Shown in pieces: positions 46,968 to 59,682 of a stretch of 64,000 nucleotides of DNA. This DNA is from Anas platyrhynchos (Eukaryota; Chordata; Aves; Anseriformes; Anatidae): NCBI RefSeq assembly GCF_047663525.1, contig NC_092592.1:24733001-24797000 (forward strand). The letters are read 5' to 3'. Under the pieces are notes generated by a model. The model saw nothing but the letters and a program-made list of their open reading frames with translations, did no database searches and had not been told where the DNA came from. Positions within the stretch are counted from its first letter, which is position 1, and every line of letters begins with the position of its first letter. Made by a program: the position numbers and the translations under genes.

Positions 46968-46973
46968 TTTGAA
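46968..46973. promoter_or_regulatory. CHR-type element of CEP55
   Basis: TTTGAA lies 16 bp upstream of the CEP55 start codon. This hexamer is the cell-cycle homology region bound by the DREAM and MuvB-FOXM1 complexes in G2/M genes, a class that includes CEP55 in mammals. Its position near the likely start of transcription is right for that role. Confidence 0.5.
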
Positions 46974-46990
46974 TCCCGCGGCTGCCCCGG

Positions 46991-47002
46991 CGTCACTTCC
47001 GC
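46991..47002 (-). promoter_or_regulatory. ETS/CRE composite site
   Basis: The minus strand reads GCGGAAGTGACG: an ETS core (GGAA) joined to a CRE/ATF half-site (TGACG). This composite is common in TATA-less housekeeping and cell-cycle promoters. Confidence 0.5.
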
Positions 47003-47179
47003 CCACACCGCCCGCCCCGCGAAGCCAGAGCTACGGCGTCTCCCGGGGGTTAAAACAGGCGGGAGGGCGGAGGGGGCGCGGTCGCGGCCGCGGGGGCACG
47101 TGGTGCTCGTGCCTAGGCGACCGTTAACGGCCTGGGATGCAGCTGGGTTCTCCGTGGGGTGAATGAGAGGAGGCATCCC

Positions 47180-47219
47180 ATTGGCTGGTGCGGGCGGTGT
47201 AGCAGCCCGGCTAACCAAT
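47180..47219. promoter_or_regulatory. Pair of opposed CCAAT boxes
   Basis: ATTGG at 47180-47184 and CCAAT at 47215-47219 point in opposite directions 35 bp apart inside the island. Paired NF-Y sites are typical of G2/M and bidirectional promoters. Confidence 0.5.
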
Positions 47220-47479
47220 GCAGCGGGGCCTTCCTTCTGCCGCCTCCGCCCGCGTGCTCGGGGCGGGTTTGCCCTCGCGCAGCAGCCGTTAGCGTTCCGT
47301 TGGAGGGGTCCGCAGTGCCCTCACAGGGCAGCCGGCCTGACGGGTGGCTCCGGGGCCAGGCGGTGGCTGCAAGCCTTGTGGCGGTGCTCTGCTCTGCTTC
47401 TGCGTCCTCCTCTTCCTCCGTTCCTGGGCACGTCGCCCTTGGATTCCTCCTCCTTCCCTTAACACCCTCCCTGTCCCTT

Positions 47480-48565
47480 TAGCTGTCTAAAATGTGATCG
47501 CCAGCGGGCTTGGCTTCGAAGGTGATAAGCTGAGCATGGCTCTCGTGGGGCCCCTGCTACAACGCTGCCCTGTGTCCGTGGGTGGCTCGTTGTGCTCAGT
47601 CTCACTGGCTCCAGCTTCCTCTCTCGTCTATGCTCTAAATAGGCTTTGTGGAAGCGGTGTGAACCACTTCTCTTTTACAGCTGCTCACCGCTGAGAGAAG
47701 CTACAATGTTGGCAAAGGGGCAGCTCTATGCGAAGAGCTCTTGTTCATGCCATGTAAGTTTCACCGAATTTCATCATAGTGCAACCCTAACACAAGCCCA
47801 TGCAGTAAGTACGTGTTTGAGATACGCAGGCTCTTACCTCCGCTTATTATTTTGAATGTTGTTTTTTTTGTTTGTTTGTTTTGGTTTTTTTTTGGTATCT
47901 TTTTTACTTTCGAATGTGTATTCTAGGCGTTTCTTAAGAGATCTACTAAACACACCGGATTAAATGCGCCACCTGCAGTGGATTAAAACGTGGCTGTTCC
48001 AGAGCACAGCTGAAGGGGGAGCCCTTAGCCTGTTCTTGCAGACACTGGTGTTTCTGATTACAGGCAGACAGGGAGGTAGGCTGAAAACATTTACAAATGA
48101 TGAAGTTCTAAAAATGAAGAGGAAAAACGCTGTCATGAAATTTAATGCCTCGGTGTTGCAAGAGACAGATGTGGGTGTATCTTGACTACTGGAGTCATGC
48201 TTAATGTATTGCTTAAGCTTATTCTTGTCTTGGTAATTTACGAGATATTTGTCACCCAGTGTAAGAATCAAAGCAACAAAAGAAATCTGCAGTTTTTGCA
48301 CTGTGCCCTTTCTATTACTGGATCTCACCAGTCAGAGCCTCTTTGTGCAACAGCACAGTACTTGGTGTCAATTTACAGGCACTTTTTTCATAGCCTTCAG
48401 GAGCTAGTCCGTCATAGATCCACCCATAGACTTTCTTTACTGTGGGCGAGCTATTCCCTGCCTCCTCTTCCTGCTAGCAGTTCAGTCCAGAGACTATGGA
48501 GTTTGCAACTTAGACTTCCTTCAGTTTCTTTGGTAACAATTGACATTTAGTCAAGGCTGGAAACA
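47480..48565 (+). other. MYOF 5' flank or 5' UTR region
   Basis: AT content rises towards the MYOF start. Donor-like GTAAGT lies at 47754 and 47805, and an acceptor-like TTTAG at 48550, so a 5' UTR intron is possible. The start of transcription is not clear from the sequence. Confidence 0.4.
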
Positions 48566-48653
48566 ATGCTTCGGGTGATTGTGGAATCTGCTACAAATAT
48601 CCCGAAAACCAAGTTTGGGAAACCAGATCCTATTGTTTCTGTTATTTTTAAAG
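48566..48653 (+). CDS. MYOF coding exon 1
   Basis: 29 codons plus one base, from the ATG to VSVIFK before GTAAGG. It sits about 1.1 kb from the CpG island in ordinary AT-rich DNA. Confidence 0.97.
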
Positions 48654-51600
48654 GTAAGGAAAACTCATAAATGTACTTGGGAAGGGAGGTTTTTGTAAGG
48701 ATAATGTTCTATGTCAGAATTTGAAAATCTCTGAAAGTGTTTTCATGAAGTTACAGCTGATGTGATGTTAGGGAAGACTTTTTAATTGCAGAGACTGGAG
48801 TTACCTGAATGGGGTTTGAACTGGGTGGAGTGCCTTGTTTTTTTCTGGCCTGCAGCATTTGTTGCTAGATCCAGATTTTATGAGCTTTTACAAAGGATTA
48901 GCCCTTTGCTTTAAAAACCTCAGCTATGCTGTATAGATAAATATGTTTTCAATTTTTATTTTTTTAAAACTACCTTGTTCCTTGTTGATCTGAAAAATCA
49001 GTCCTCTGTCTTATTACTTTGCCCAGACACTGCTCACTAACAATACTGTTGTTACACCAATTTACCTTTGATTTTACTGGTTTATTGCTGTATTACCATC
49101 ATGTTGAAAAACAGTAGTACAATTACTGAAGATCTAAGGGTTATTTTTTTTACAATCTGGTCTGTACTTTATTTTTTTTCCCTGTTGAGACAATTTAAAG
49201 ATTGTCTTAAGAGAGACATTTTGGATGAGGATACATTTTGAGCTTTTAATTGTTAAGTGCATCTGGGAGAAGGATAAAATGTTATAATTTTACATCTATA
49301 AGTAATATATAAAGGTAATGATATTTTGTTATATGTTTTACCTGTTGCCATCATTTCCTCTCATATGTAGACTAAAAGAATTTCATTTCAGGTATTGGTT
49401 TATCTTAAAGGTGCAGAAACATCCATGCAGTTTTGGACCATGTAATACATTAAACAGAACTGTGACAAATTTATCTTAATTCCTGGGGACTTAGTTTCCT
49501 AACTGTGCAGTGAAATGGCAATGGTGTTTTTTATAATATGAAAGTGCATTGCAAGGGTTTACCACCTTCAGAAACCAAGTATGAAATCATGACATTTTGC
49601 TGGAGGCTGGAAGAGGAAGAGGCAGTAGTTATCCAATTTCTTAACTTCCAAAATAATTTCAGATACTTTATTTCAGAAAAAAGATGTGGTATTGTTCCAT
49701 TTCCTTTATATTTTTTTCCCACCTTTTTCAGGGAGGACAAATGGCTGAGCCTGTCTCAGGAGCTTCTGAGCTTCCAAGTTCTTAAATATGATTTCATTTG
49801 CCCTGCAAAAATTGCCATTAAAAATCAGTGAATTGGTGTACTGTGATTGCTTTGTCTTGCTCCATTTGTTGCTGCTGTATCATAAGTATTCATACTTTCT
49901 TTTCGGTTTCTTGTCCTTTTTTTTTTTTTTTTTTTTCCTGTCTCACTTTTGCCTTTCTGTGTCACCTCTGTTTCCTGTAGTTTTATGCTCTAGAGTTGCC
50001 TTATGTAATCTCTTTTTTTTTGTGCCTCAAGGATCTGTTTAATTCCTGCCTATATCTTTTGCTTCTCCTGTGTGCTCTAATACAATTCATTTTTACCCAG
50101 GAAGTATAATTTACAGACTTTATTTATTTATGTATTTATGTATTGCTGGATTTCTCAGTCCTGCAGTTACTCTGACACAGGAGTTTTGCATCAGACATTT
50201 TATCTTTTATGTTCTACAACTGGCATTGTTAGCGTTTACAAACATGGTTAACTATTATCTTAAATGCAACTTCATAATTTTGACAGATTTCCAATTAAAA
50301 TATGTAACTTATTATACCTACCACTTCTTTTTATATCATTATACTACCTAGCAAAGGTCAGTTCTTCTGCTTACTGTAGAGAGTTGTTTGAAGGGAGCAG
50401 AAAGCATCAGGCTTGTAGCTGCTGCTGGGGAGCTCTGTTTTAATTTGTAGTTGGAGTAGCTGGTTGGCAGGTGCAAGGGAGTGGGCCTCGTGTCTGAAAT
50501 ACATCAAACTTCTGGCTGGCTGTTTGTAGAGGTGTTTTACATACAGCCAGTTCCCCGTCACCCAGTGTGTGGAGATGGAAAACTGGTCTTAGTTCTGCGA
50601 AAGTGTGCATCAAAGGGCAGTGGTCCTTAGCTATAGTCCATACCCATCATGGCTCCTGGGTAGGACATAAAAAAGCCTGGGGCTCTATTTCCCAGACAGG
50701 AAAGAAACTCAGAAGCCCAAGTTAGTCCTGCAGTGCGTTTTGATGTTCTTGGTTGACTCAGCACTGTGGAGTACTCATGGAGAAGTATCAGAGTACAGTA
50801 CTCTAATTATCTGACAGAAAATTGTTCTGGAAGTTCACATTTTGTTAAACAGTGTTTTCTTCTTTAGCTTTTTCAAAATTGAGCTTACATAGCCTCCCCT
50901 CGTGTCAAGGTTAAGTAATCTTAAGACTTCATTGAAAATAATATCTCTCAGGATTAGATCTTCACAGCCATATCATAAAACAGGCCATGAACCTACAGGT
51001 ATTAGTATGTAAGTTATCCTGAAAACACTTTATATGCTAACGTGCATGTGTTAGTATAGTTTTATTTATGTATAGAACAGACTTCATTAATACTTGTAGA
51101 GCTAAGTTCATTATAGACTATCTACAGTCAGCACAATGTAATGCTAAGTACATATCAAGAGGAAATAGGCAGCTGTTTCCATTTGGATGCTTTATTTACA
51201 ATAGAGGCTTTTTGTGCAAGCTTTTGACATTTTTAACACATTTCTCTCCAGTCCAGTGGATTGGAATGTTTCATTTATTTACCTTAAGAACAACTCATTG
51301 TTCAAACAGAGCTACGCCCTTGAGAGTAAACTAGTATTGCCATCTGAAACTCAGTGCTGTTACTGCAGAATTCTGAGTTTGCCATCACTTTATGTGAGAC
51401 AAAGTATTCATCAAATTAATAAGAAAAAGTGTTGCCATTTGCTAAAGTGGCATGAAATGATAATGATTAATCCAGTTAGATATATCAAACTGGAGAAAAA
51501 TGTATAAGATTCATGGCTTTGGATGCAAAAAAAAAAAAATGATATAATTGTTTATATGTGCAGTCAGGAGTAGGATATTTAGTGTTTTGTTCATTTTTGA

Positions 51601-54600
51601 CTATTACTTAGCTTTTGTCATTAAAAGCTGACATGAAACAGCATTCAGTTTTATTAGGTCAACCTGAACATAACATCTTGTTCCATTAGTTTTAAATCTA
51701 AGAGCTTTCCAGCAGGCCTGCAGCAATATGTTAGTACATATTTCAGTGTGTGAAAGAAAGGACTATTAGAGTGTAATTGTTCACAAAAACATATTTTTTG
51801 CTTTGCAGAGATTTTGATTACCCTAACTTGCATTTCCTGGCCTTTGGAGGTCTCCATGTTTCCTCCTGCAGTTGCTAAAACCATGCAATCTTAATGCTTC
51901 ATTCACAACACTTCGGTAAAAAAACTTAGTGTACTGGAATGTGATACTCTTTTGAATTTCAGATTTAGGACTGTTCTAGCAGAAGAACATAAGATATATC
52001 CACTGGTTGAAGAATATAATTACCTTTGTAATGATAGAACAATTCTAAAACAGATCAGAATGATTTTTATTTTTTTTGCTGCCATCTCACTGACTATCAC
52101 AAAATTCTTCTTATGTTGAAATATTTCCAGTGGAGACTGTTGAATAGCCTGTGGTAGTGTGATGCCTCCATCAAGATAAAGCAAAGAAAGATTTATTTTA
52201 CAGTATGGAGGTTACCACATTTGTTTAATGAAACAGATGTGTAGAGTGTCCTACCTGTATCCGTTATAATTTTGTACTTATTTCTTGGTAGAGCCAAACT
52301 AAAAATAATGACTGACCCTGTCTTAAATTTATTGTGGTTTGGCTTACAGTCTTGGCTACTGTATGTGGGCTCATTACCAGTAGAAAGAGACAGACCAAGG
52401 ATCTAAAATTTAATGTGAGACCCTGGGAAAACTGGGCAGGCCATCTTATCCTGCATGGCAAAGAAATGGCAAGATACCTTTGGAGGGAAGAAGGTGCTTG
52501 CCAACAATTTACAAAGAAAAAAAAAAAGGTTAATTGGAAGAATAATTGAAGTATAATAAATATAAAGTTGGCAAAGAAAGAAAAAAGAAAGTGGAGAAAA
52601 TATGTGCAAAATACGTGCTTATGAAATAAGAATGCTACACTTTGACTAAAGTTACAGCTGAATACCAACGTAAGCCCTGCTTCCTAGTGTTTTTCATCCA
52701 ACTTTCATGCAATCATGCAACACAAAATGTTTTTCCTTGGTATAGTCTAGAATATGTGTACTGTCAGTGGAATCATAAATCTTATTCTCTGGTTTTTATG
52801 AAAATTGATAGTCCACAGTGGGAAAATTTCATTCCTTGTTAAGAATTATCTTGACTACTGTTAAAGCTAGGGCTTTCCGTATGTTACAGTTACATCTGAG
52901 CTTAGGCGGGGATCATAGGACTTTTATTCACCACTTCTCTCAGGATCAGGTCTGTGATTCATTGTCTCCATTACAAACAGCTGCAACTGTTCCTTTTTCC
53001 AAGAGCGTTGAGAAAGTCTTTTCTCTGATTGTCAGCTCCTATTTGTGGGATGACTTGGAGTACCAAGCCCAAACCCCAGATGTTCAGGTTATTCAGTTTT
53101 GAGAGTGCTTTAACTTCTATTAGATAACTTTTGTTTATGCACAATAGAGTTGGATTTCCCTTACTGGCATGATAATTACTTCTTTGTTCCGCAAAATGTG
53201 AGTTAAGCGTGGTAGGTTATGAATGCTCTTTCCTTTGTGGTATGATGTGAGTCAATATCCTGAATAAATTGTAGACAATTCCTGTTACATAAATATGAGT
53301 CAGTTCTCACCATTTGCATTCTGGGATGACTTTTTTTTTTTGTACATCCCATCCTCATCCAGCAGAAAGAGTCACCACAGTCTTCTGCTTGAATACTGTG
53401 TATGAAATGACATTGCCCACGTGGCGTATCTTTACTCTTGCTTCCCAGGCTTTTACAAAGTTTTCCTGGCAAAGTATGGCCATAATTTGCAAGTAATAAA
53501 AATGTAACTACATTTACTGTACTCCTTAAACTCAGCTATTGTACTAACATTATTTAGCTTTACTCATTTGTTGTCACTACCATATGACATTTCTGTTCAG
53601 AGATCTGTTTGTTTGCTGGTGTTTAGTGCTCCCAAGTGTTAGGTAAGAACTTTTTCCATTGGAGCTGTATGTGTATAATACAACTAAAACTTAAAAATAA
53701 AGCTATAATTTGTTACCTGCTTTGAAGGCGTTGTAACAATAGAATTATTTCACTTGTTTTTAGAAGGACCTGCAAATGTCCTCTGCAGCACTTAGGTTGT
53801 ATTGTTCTCAGGAGAAGGAGCTTGAACAGAAATGTCACTCTCTAAGTAGTTTACAATCCCACCCTCCTCTGTCATTTGTAGGTTGACCAAATGCAAGTTT
53901 TACCATGGAAGTATGGAAAAATTGTAACTTTTAGGCTACAATAAAAGATCGTAAAGTGATACGTTTACATGAGCTCTGTAAGCTTTTTTTTTTCATTCAT
54001 TTATTTATTTATTTTATTTATTTTTTTGAGGAAGGACTGTGTTTCCTCTATTTTTGTTAATATTGCTCACTTAAAGCAGAAAGTGTTGGCATTGTAATAC
54101 ATTCTGAAGATTTTTTTTTCAGTGATACTATTTCATAGTTATGCACTTAGAAATACTGTGTAACACTGATACAGAAAATGTGTAGCATATTTTCTTTACT
54201 AATTAAGTTCCATCCCTTTGAGGTTACTGTTCAGTTGGATGTCTCCAGGCCTTTTAAGTTTGTGTTTTTAAATCAGTACTGAAGTGGTAGTCAAAGTTCA
54301 GAAAAGGTTGAGGTACCTAAACAATCTTTTTTTTTTTCTTTGTGGGAGTACATATAGCAGTGCTTTAACATAACAGAATAAAAAGCCCCTCAAACAACCT
54401 CAACAACCTCTCAAATTGCCCAGGGAACTTTTTGACTGTGAAATAGGTACTGGAAGAGGCAAAAAGAATTGGAAAGTTTGGTTTAAATCTCAAGCTTCCT
54501 TCTGAAAAATGAAAGGAAGAATTCTGGTACTTGCAATGCTTTAGTGAAAGCAAATCATAATGCTTTATTTGTATTTACAGATGAAAAAAAGAAAACAAAG

Positions 54601-55624
54601 AAAATTGACAGTGAACTCAATCCTGTTTGGAATGAGGTAATTTTTACTTTAATTAATTCTTGATCTTTTATAGTACAAATGCTTGTAAAAATTTTTAAGT
54701 CAATTTCTACAGTTAAGAATATAAGAAACAAGAGATAGTGATGTGTGTTCTTACAAGGTATTAGCAAACACAGATGAGTGGATTTATCTTGTGCCATGTA
54801 TTACAATGCATTAAGTAATATTTTTAGGTAAAAGTAAATGAGCATCTGGTGAATTTCTGGCTTATGTTTTGTTGTTTGTTTGTTTGTTTGTTTGTTTTCT
54901 CCCTTCCTTCCCTTCTCCCCCAGCCATTTAGTCATATATATGGGTACATAATCGGATACTTTAATGTATTCTAAGAAAAAAAGTCGCAAAATTAGAATGA
55001 ATTATGAATTGAATATCCTTGTAGTTTATGTGTAGGGCTGCTCCTATGTTGCATCTTCAATAGTATTTTTCTTGGGGAAAATACTTTCTTAGTATGTTAT
55101 TTACAACCAGAAGTTAAAGATTATTCTTACATTTTATAGATAGAACTTCAAAGAAAGGGAACCTACGAATACTTGTCTAAATTTAACAACTGACTTCAAG
55201 CAGTTTTGAAGGAGAATTGTGTCAGAGCCTGTGAACACAAATACTTATGTTAGTATGAGGAAGTAGAACTGCAAAAGAAATAATATCTCAGTATTGAACA
55301 ATTGATGTATTTTTCTGTTATTGTTAATAGTAACTAGCAACTCAAGAATGTGCTATGAGCATATTCCAAGACTTCTAATTTTGCTTTTGCAAATGCAAAC
55401 TGATCTGATCTATTTCTAACTAAATGCAAAATTTATTTCTGAATAATTTTATTGTATATGCTACCCCACTTAATGAATTTCTGTGTAACTTATGATTTTG
55501 TTTTTCACCTTTTTTTTTTTTTTTAAATTCAGATACTTGAATTTGACTTGAAAGGAATTGCTCTGGATAGTTCATCTTCCCTGACAATTATTGTGAAGGA
55601 TTTTGAAACAATTGGACAAAACAA
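48566..55624 (+). CDS. MYOF, myoferlin (partial: first three coding exons)
   Basis: Large ferlin (about 2,060 residues in mammals) with many C2 domains and a C-terminal membrane anchor; acts in membrane repair, myoblast fusion and receptor recycling. The window holds coding parts 48566-48653, 54581-54636 and 55533-55624, 78 codons plus two bases, all inside the first C2 domain. It reads MLRVIVESATNIPKTKFG, KPDPIVSVIFKDEKKKTKK, LNPVWNEILEFDLKG and KDFETIGQNK, almost identical to the mammalian protein. An in-frame TAG 18 nt upstream supports the start. The next exon is not visible before the window ends, so the gene is cut by the right edge. Confidence 0.97.
48654..54580 (+). other. MYOF intron 1, 5.9 kb
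   Basis: No exon recognised. It contains T-runs (for example near 49919 and 53331) and an ATTT-rich repeat near 53996-54025. The frames around 52264-52668 are low-complexity and not coding by eye. Confidence 0.65.
54581..54636 (+). CDS. MYOF coding exon 2
   Basis: 56 nt. It completes Asp and reads EKKKTKKIDSELNPVWNE between TTTACAG and GTAATT, as in mammals. Confidence 0.97.
54868..54899 (+). repeat. (TTTG)n microsatellite in MYOF intron 2
   Basis: About seven TTTG units followed by a C/T-rich stretch. Confidence 0.85.
55533..55624 (+). CDS. MYOF coding exon 3
   Basis: 92 nt, ILEFDLKGIALDSSSSLT to FETIGQN plus two bases of Lys, after a T-rich tract and AAATTCAG and before GTATGT. Confidence 0.97.
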
Positions 55625-58600
55625 GTATGTACTTTTTTTGGAATATCAAACACAACTTTCTCTGCAGAAGTTCAGGGGGAAAGTAGAACTGATAGCTGCT
55701 GGAGAGAAATGATGAATGCAATTAAATGTTTTCTGATGTAGTAACTACCTGTAGCCAGTAAGCCAGCAGGTTTCCCATCCTTCACCAGTTTGACTGCTAA
55801 TGTGAAGGAATCCTTTTAGACTTAATTTTAGAAATGCTAGAGCTAAATCCAAGGTGTTTAAGGAAGAATTTGGATAAAATTTAGATCCCTACGGCTATTA
55901 CTGTCATTTGAAAAGCTGCTGTGATTCAGTTGGTGCTTCCTTGTAATTAGGGTTCTTGTGTAACTAGATTTATGTGACTCTGGATACCTGGAGCATGTTG
56001 TCATCTTGCATAACTGTGTACTGCAGTATCCAAGACTACTATAGTTTAAAAATGTCAAAAAGTAGCCCTGAAGAACTGTAACTAGGCATTCCCAGAGAGT
56101 GGCTAACAAAAACCCCACAAAATACAAAAACGCAGTTAAGGCTCATAGCCTCTAGGTGAGATTTTTTAAAGATCCATTTTATGACACTTATTAAAGTCTT
56201 GTCAATGAAAAGTGGAAGCCTAAATTCGTTTTCCTACCTTGTCTGAAGGGATTAGGATTGAAGTGCTAGATCTCAGTCTCCTAAGTCACTCTAAGAGTGA
56301 CTTAATCATCAAGATTAATATGTTTGATGAAATACACAAAGTGTCTTGGGAATGAAATTCATGTTCTTGTTCTTTTGAATGTCCTAGCCAGTGGAGTCAT
56401 GTTCCTATTGTATTCTTCCTGACTTAGTGAATCTTGAGTTCTCCAGGCAGTCAGTAAAAGACTTGAACTTGAAAACAAGAGTAATTTCCCTAAGATCAAC
56501 ATGTAGAACACTATTCAGCATGAGGGTAAATTCCCTCACACTCAGCAAGGAACTGAATCTCAGTCTCAAACTGCTAGGTGAATGTTGTAAACCTCAGGCT
56601 CAGTACATATATGGAAGACTGGCAGTGCTGTTGCTACCTCCACGTCAGTTTTGTTATAAAAAGACTCTTAAAAACAGATTGAGGATTTTTTGTTTTTGTT
56701 TTGCTGTTTTTTTTTATTATTATTTGTTTTTGTTAGGAAAAGAAAGTATTTTCTGATAGTCTTCTGAGAAAAGTTAAATAACCTTAGTGGTAGGTATTTA
56801 AGGCTTTTTCCTTCCTCTTATATTTCTGTTTGGGTCTGTGCTGTTAATATATTCTAGTAGGCTTGAATCATACTTTAGAAACCTAAACTCTCCTAGTGCA
56901 ATATGTAGAACTTCCGTAAATTTAACATCAGCTTCTGCATTCTTCAGGAGTCCAAAAGTCAAGCCTCATGGGATCCAAGGCTGCTGATCTTTTTTTTTTT
57001 TTTTTTTCTTGTTGTGAGAGGTCAAAGGAAAGTTTTATTAATTATGCAGTTGTTTTTGTTAGGCTTTTGATGCTCAGACAAAAATATTCTTCATGAAGAA
57101 TTAACTTGAAGCTGCTATATTTATATGAAAGGAGAGGACGTTATAAAACGTTTTAGAGTACTGAAATGTTGTCAGATATCCATGTTGGTATTTCAACATT
57201 TTTCATGGGTTTATACTCTTACAGAACAGGAACATGTAGTAAATAAATATATAACTAACAAAGCATTCTTGTCCCACTAACTTTAAAAAGTAATTCATTT
57301 ATTTTTCAAGCTTACCTTTTTAAAATGAATTTTGATCCTATGAATTCAGTGGATAGGACCTTTTTATGGTGGCTGTTGAAAAATTGGTGCTTCAAAAAAA
57401 TGAAGTTTGGTTGTTTTGTTTGTTTACTTTTAAAATCTCTTGTGTTGTTTTGTAGAAATTCAGCTTTAATTTATTATTAGAATTAGTGGTGTACAGGACA
57501 ACTTAAAGCAATGCACACAGATCCTTCCAGTAATGAAGACATAAATTACAGAAAATTTGGTGAAGTTGTTGGAAGCCTCTCATGGTTTGCCTGCTGTTGG
57601 TCACAGAGAAATAAATCTGCTCTCTAAAATCAGTTGTAGGGGAAGGTTAAGTTCTTCAGTGAGGGTAAGCTATCAGAAAGCTTTTCTTTCAGGGAATTTG
57701 TCACAGGGATATAGTGTATACTTCCGTATCCAAACATGCTTGTTCTAAAAGCTCTGGCAAAGCCTAGGAGTTCTTAATGCTCCTAGAAAGTTAAAGCTTT
57801 ATGAATGTTTAATCTTTATCTATCCCACAGTGGTATGTGCCATATGTATCCCATAGTGTGTATGCTCTTCTGCTGATCTCTGCTTTTCTCTAAAAAACTA
57901 AATAAGTACATTTGGACAAACATCCACTTTCCAACTCAGAGAGGATTTTTTAAAATCTGTGGAAAAAAATACCCACAACTTATCCACAATGAAATGCCAG
58001 TTCCCTACTACTTTGTACTAGATTTTTGAAAAAGGATTAATTTCTCTTCTGGTCAGTCCTGTTCCTCCACATCAATGCAAAGTAGCATTGCCTGTTGCTG
58101 TTTTGAAAGGGATTATGATATAATGTCATCATCTTCTCTTTTGTGGTAAATTTGGATTTCTTTTTTTATGATGCTGTATACGTTCACATCTATTGATAGT
58201 AGTCCACTTCCATTCTAGATTTTCTTTACAGCTTTCTGCCTCCTCCCAACATGTAAATTGCACTTGAGGTTTTTACAGTACCTCATCAGACTTGACTTTC
58301 AAATCACTGTTAGGCAAGCAGATGCCCTCAAGTCTCTCATTGCTGAGATTCCATTAGGTCAGTAAAGTAGGAATATATTGTGTGCTTCTTACTTCAGGGA
58401 AATCCCAGAAACCACACAACTTTATAGAGGAAAGCTTGCCAGGGATCAGAATTTTGTAATGGATTTTACAGAATATCACCATATCAGAGAAGGTGTTTAT
58501 CTGAAGCCCTAAAATGTTCTGTTCTGTACATGGGTTCAAACTTAAGCAAACGTGTTTTTTGTGTGTTTTTTGTGTGTGTTTTTGTTTTTTTTTGCGTTTT

Positions 58601-59619
58601 TTTTTTTTTTTTTTCAAACCCTGTTTGTAAATGTCACCTGGACTCATGTCTGTAGAGCTTAACCCCCAGTTTATGCAAATGCCTGTCTGTGTTCCTTCTG
58701 TTTATGCACGGTCTGCCACTTACCTATACCGTGTAAATAAAAAAAAGTAAACCAGTAAAATCCTGTGGGAAAATGAGTTCCATGCATGGAACAGTGCAGA
58801 AATGTGTAAAGTCTAGACCAAACACAGAGCAACATCTACAAAGTTTTACTCTTTGAAAATAAATCCTAAACAAAAGAAAAACAAATAATAATAATAATAA
58901 AAAACATATTTGAACATATTAGTAGCATGTAATGTATTTGGAAGGGTTATTGACAGGGAAGCAGGATAAGCGGTGTTAGAAGTGGGAGTACATGAACAGG
59001 CTTCCTGACTGTAGGAAGATAATAGGAAATGTCATCTCAGGTATCTTTTAAAGACAGGAAGCACTGTAACAGCGGAAGAGATTTGGTATTAATGAACATT
59101 TAGATAAAGGAGCGTATGAAAGAGGTAGAAAAAGATCCGCATTAAGCTTCCCAGACACTACTCGCATGTATGCATAACCTCTGGAGAGTTACTGATCCTA
59201 TTTACTAATACTGAGTTGGGGAAGGTTTTAGAGTTACTGGTTCTATTTACTGAGTTATTTTTTGTTTTGTTTTGTTTTAGATTTTGCTGTAAATGCTGAC
59301 AGGTTTTCTGTTTATTGTTTCTTCATGGCTTTAGTTCAATATACATCTGGTAGAGTAGAGAGAGTTGGTTTGTCTGGGGAGTTTTGTTTTAGGGCTGCTC
59401 ATAATAATCAAAGTGATTTTTCTGGCTTCATACTTCAGAGACCTGTATTGCAGGTGAACCTTAAGGTCTAAGCACTTGAGAAAATAACTGTTCTGTGTTG
59501 GTATTCATCCATTCTTCAGAATAATCTGATAGTAGTTTGTACCAAGGTGGTCTCAATCATAGCCTAAGAGGTTTTATAGGGCATACATACTATTAAATAC
59601 CTTTAAAGGCTAATGGGAC

Positions 59620-59682
59620 TGTCCTGGTTTCAGAGCGAATGGCTGTGTGGTGTTTACCTGCTGACTGGGTTAAACCATGACA
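59620..59682 (+). mobile_element. 63-bp LTR remnant with both ends kept
   Basis: It begins TGTCCTGGTTTCAG and ends GGGTTAAACCATGACA, which I recognise as the two termini of a common bird LTR normally several hundred bp long. The inside is missing. The flanks GGGAC and GGAAC are a near-perfect 5-bp target duplication. It is a broken, non-functional relic. Confidence 0.6.

Larger units (their letters stand above)
46640..47480. promoter_or_regulatory. CpG island between CEP55 and MYOF
   Basis: Strongly GC- and CpG-rich block, including CEP55 exon 1 and about 530 bp beyond. CEP55 reads left from it and MYOF reads right, so it is a candidate bidirectional promoter. No TATA box was seen. The long open frames on both strands here come from the composition. 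Confidence 0.75.

Noticed and set aside
46953-47006. N-terminal extension of CEP55 by 18 residues
   Set aside because: It starts at GTG; the ATG at 46952 has an adequate context.
46670-47482. Long frames on both strands between CEP55 and MYOF
   Set aside because: They follow from CpG-island composition. Only the 58-codon CEP55 exon has a start, donor and orthologue support.
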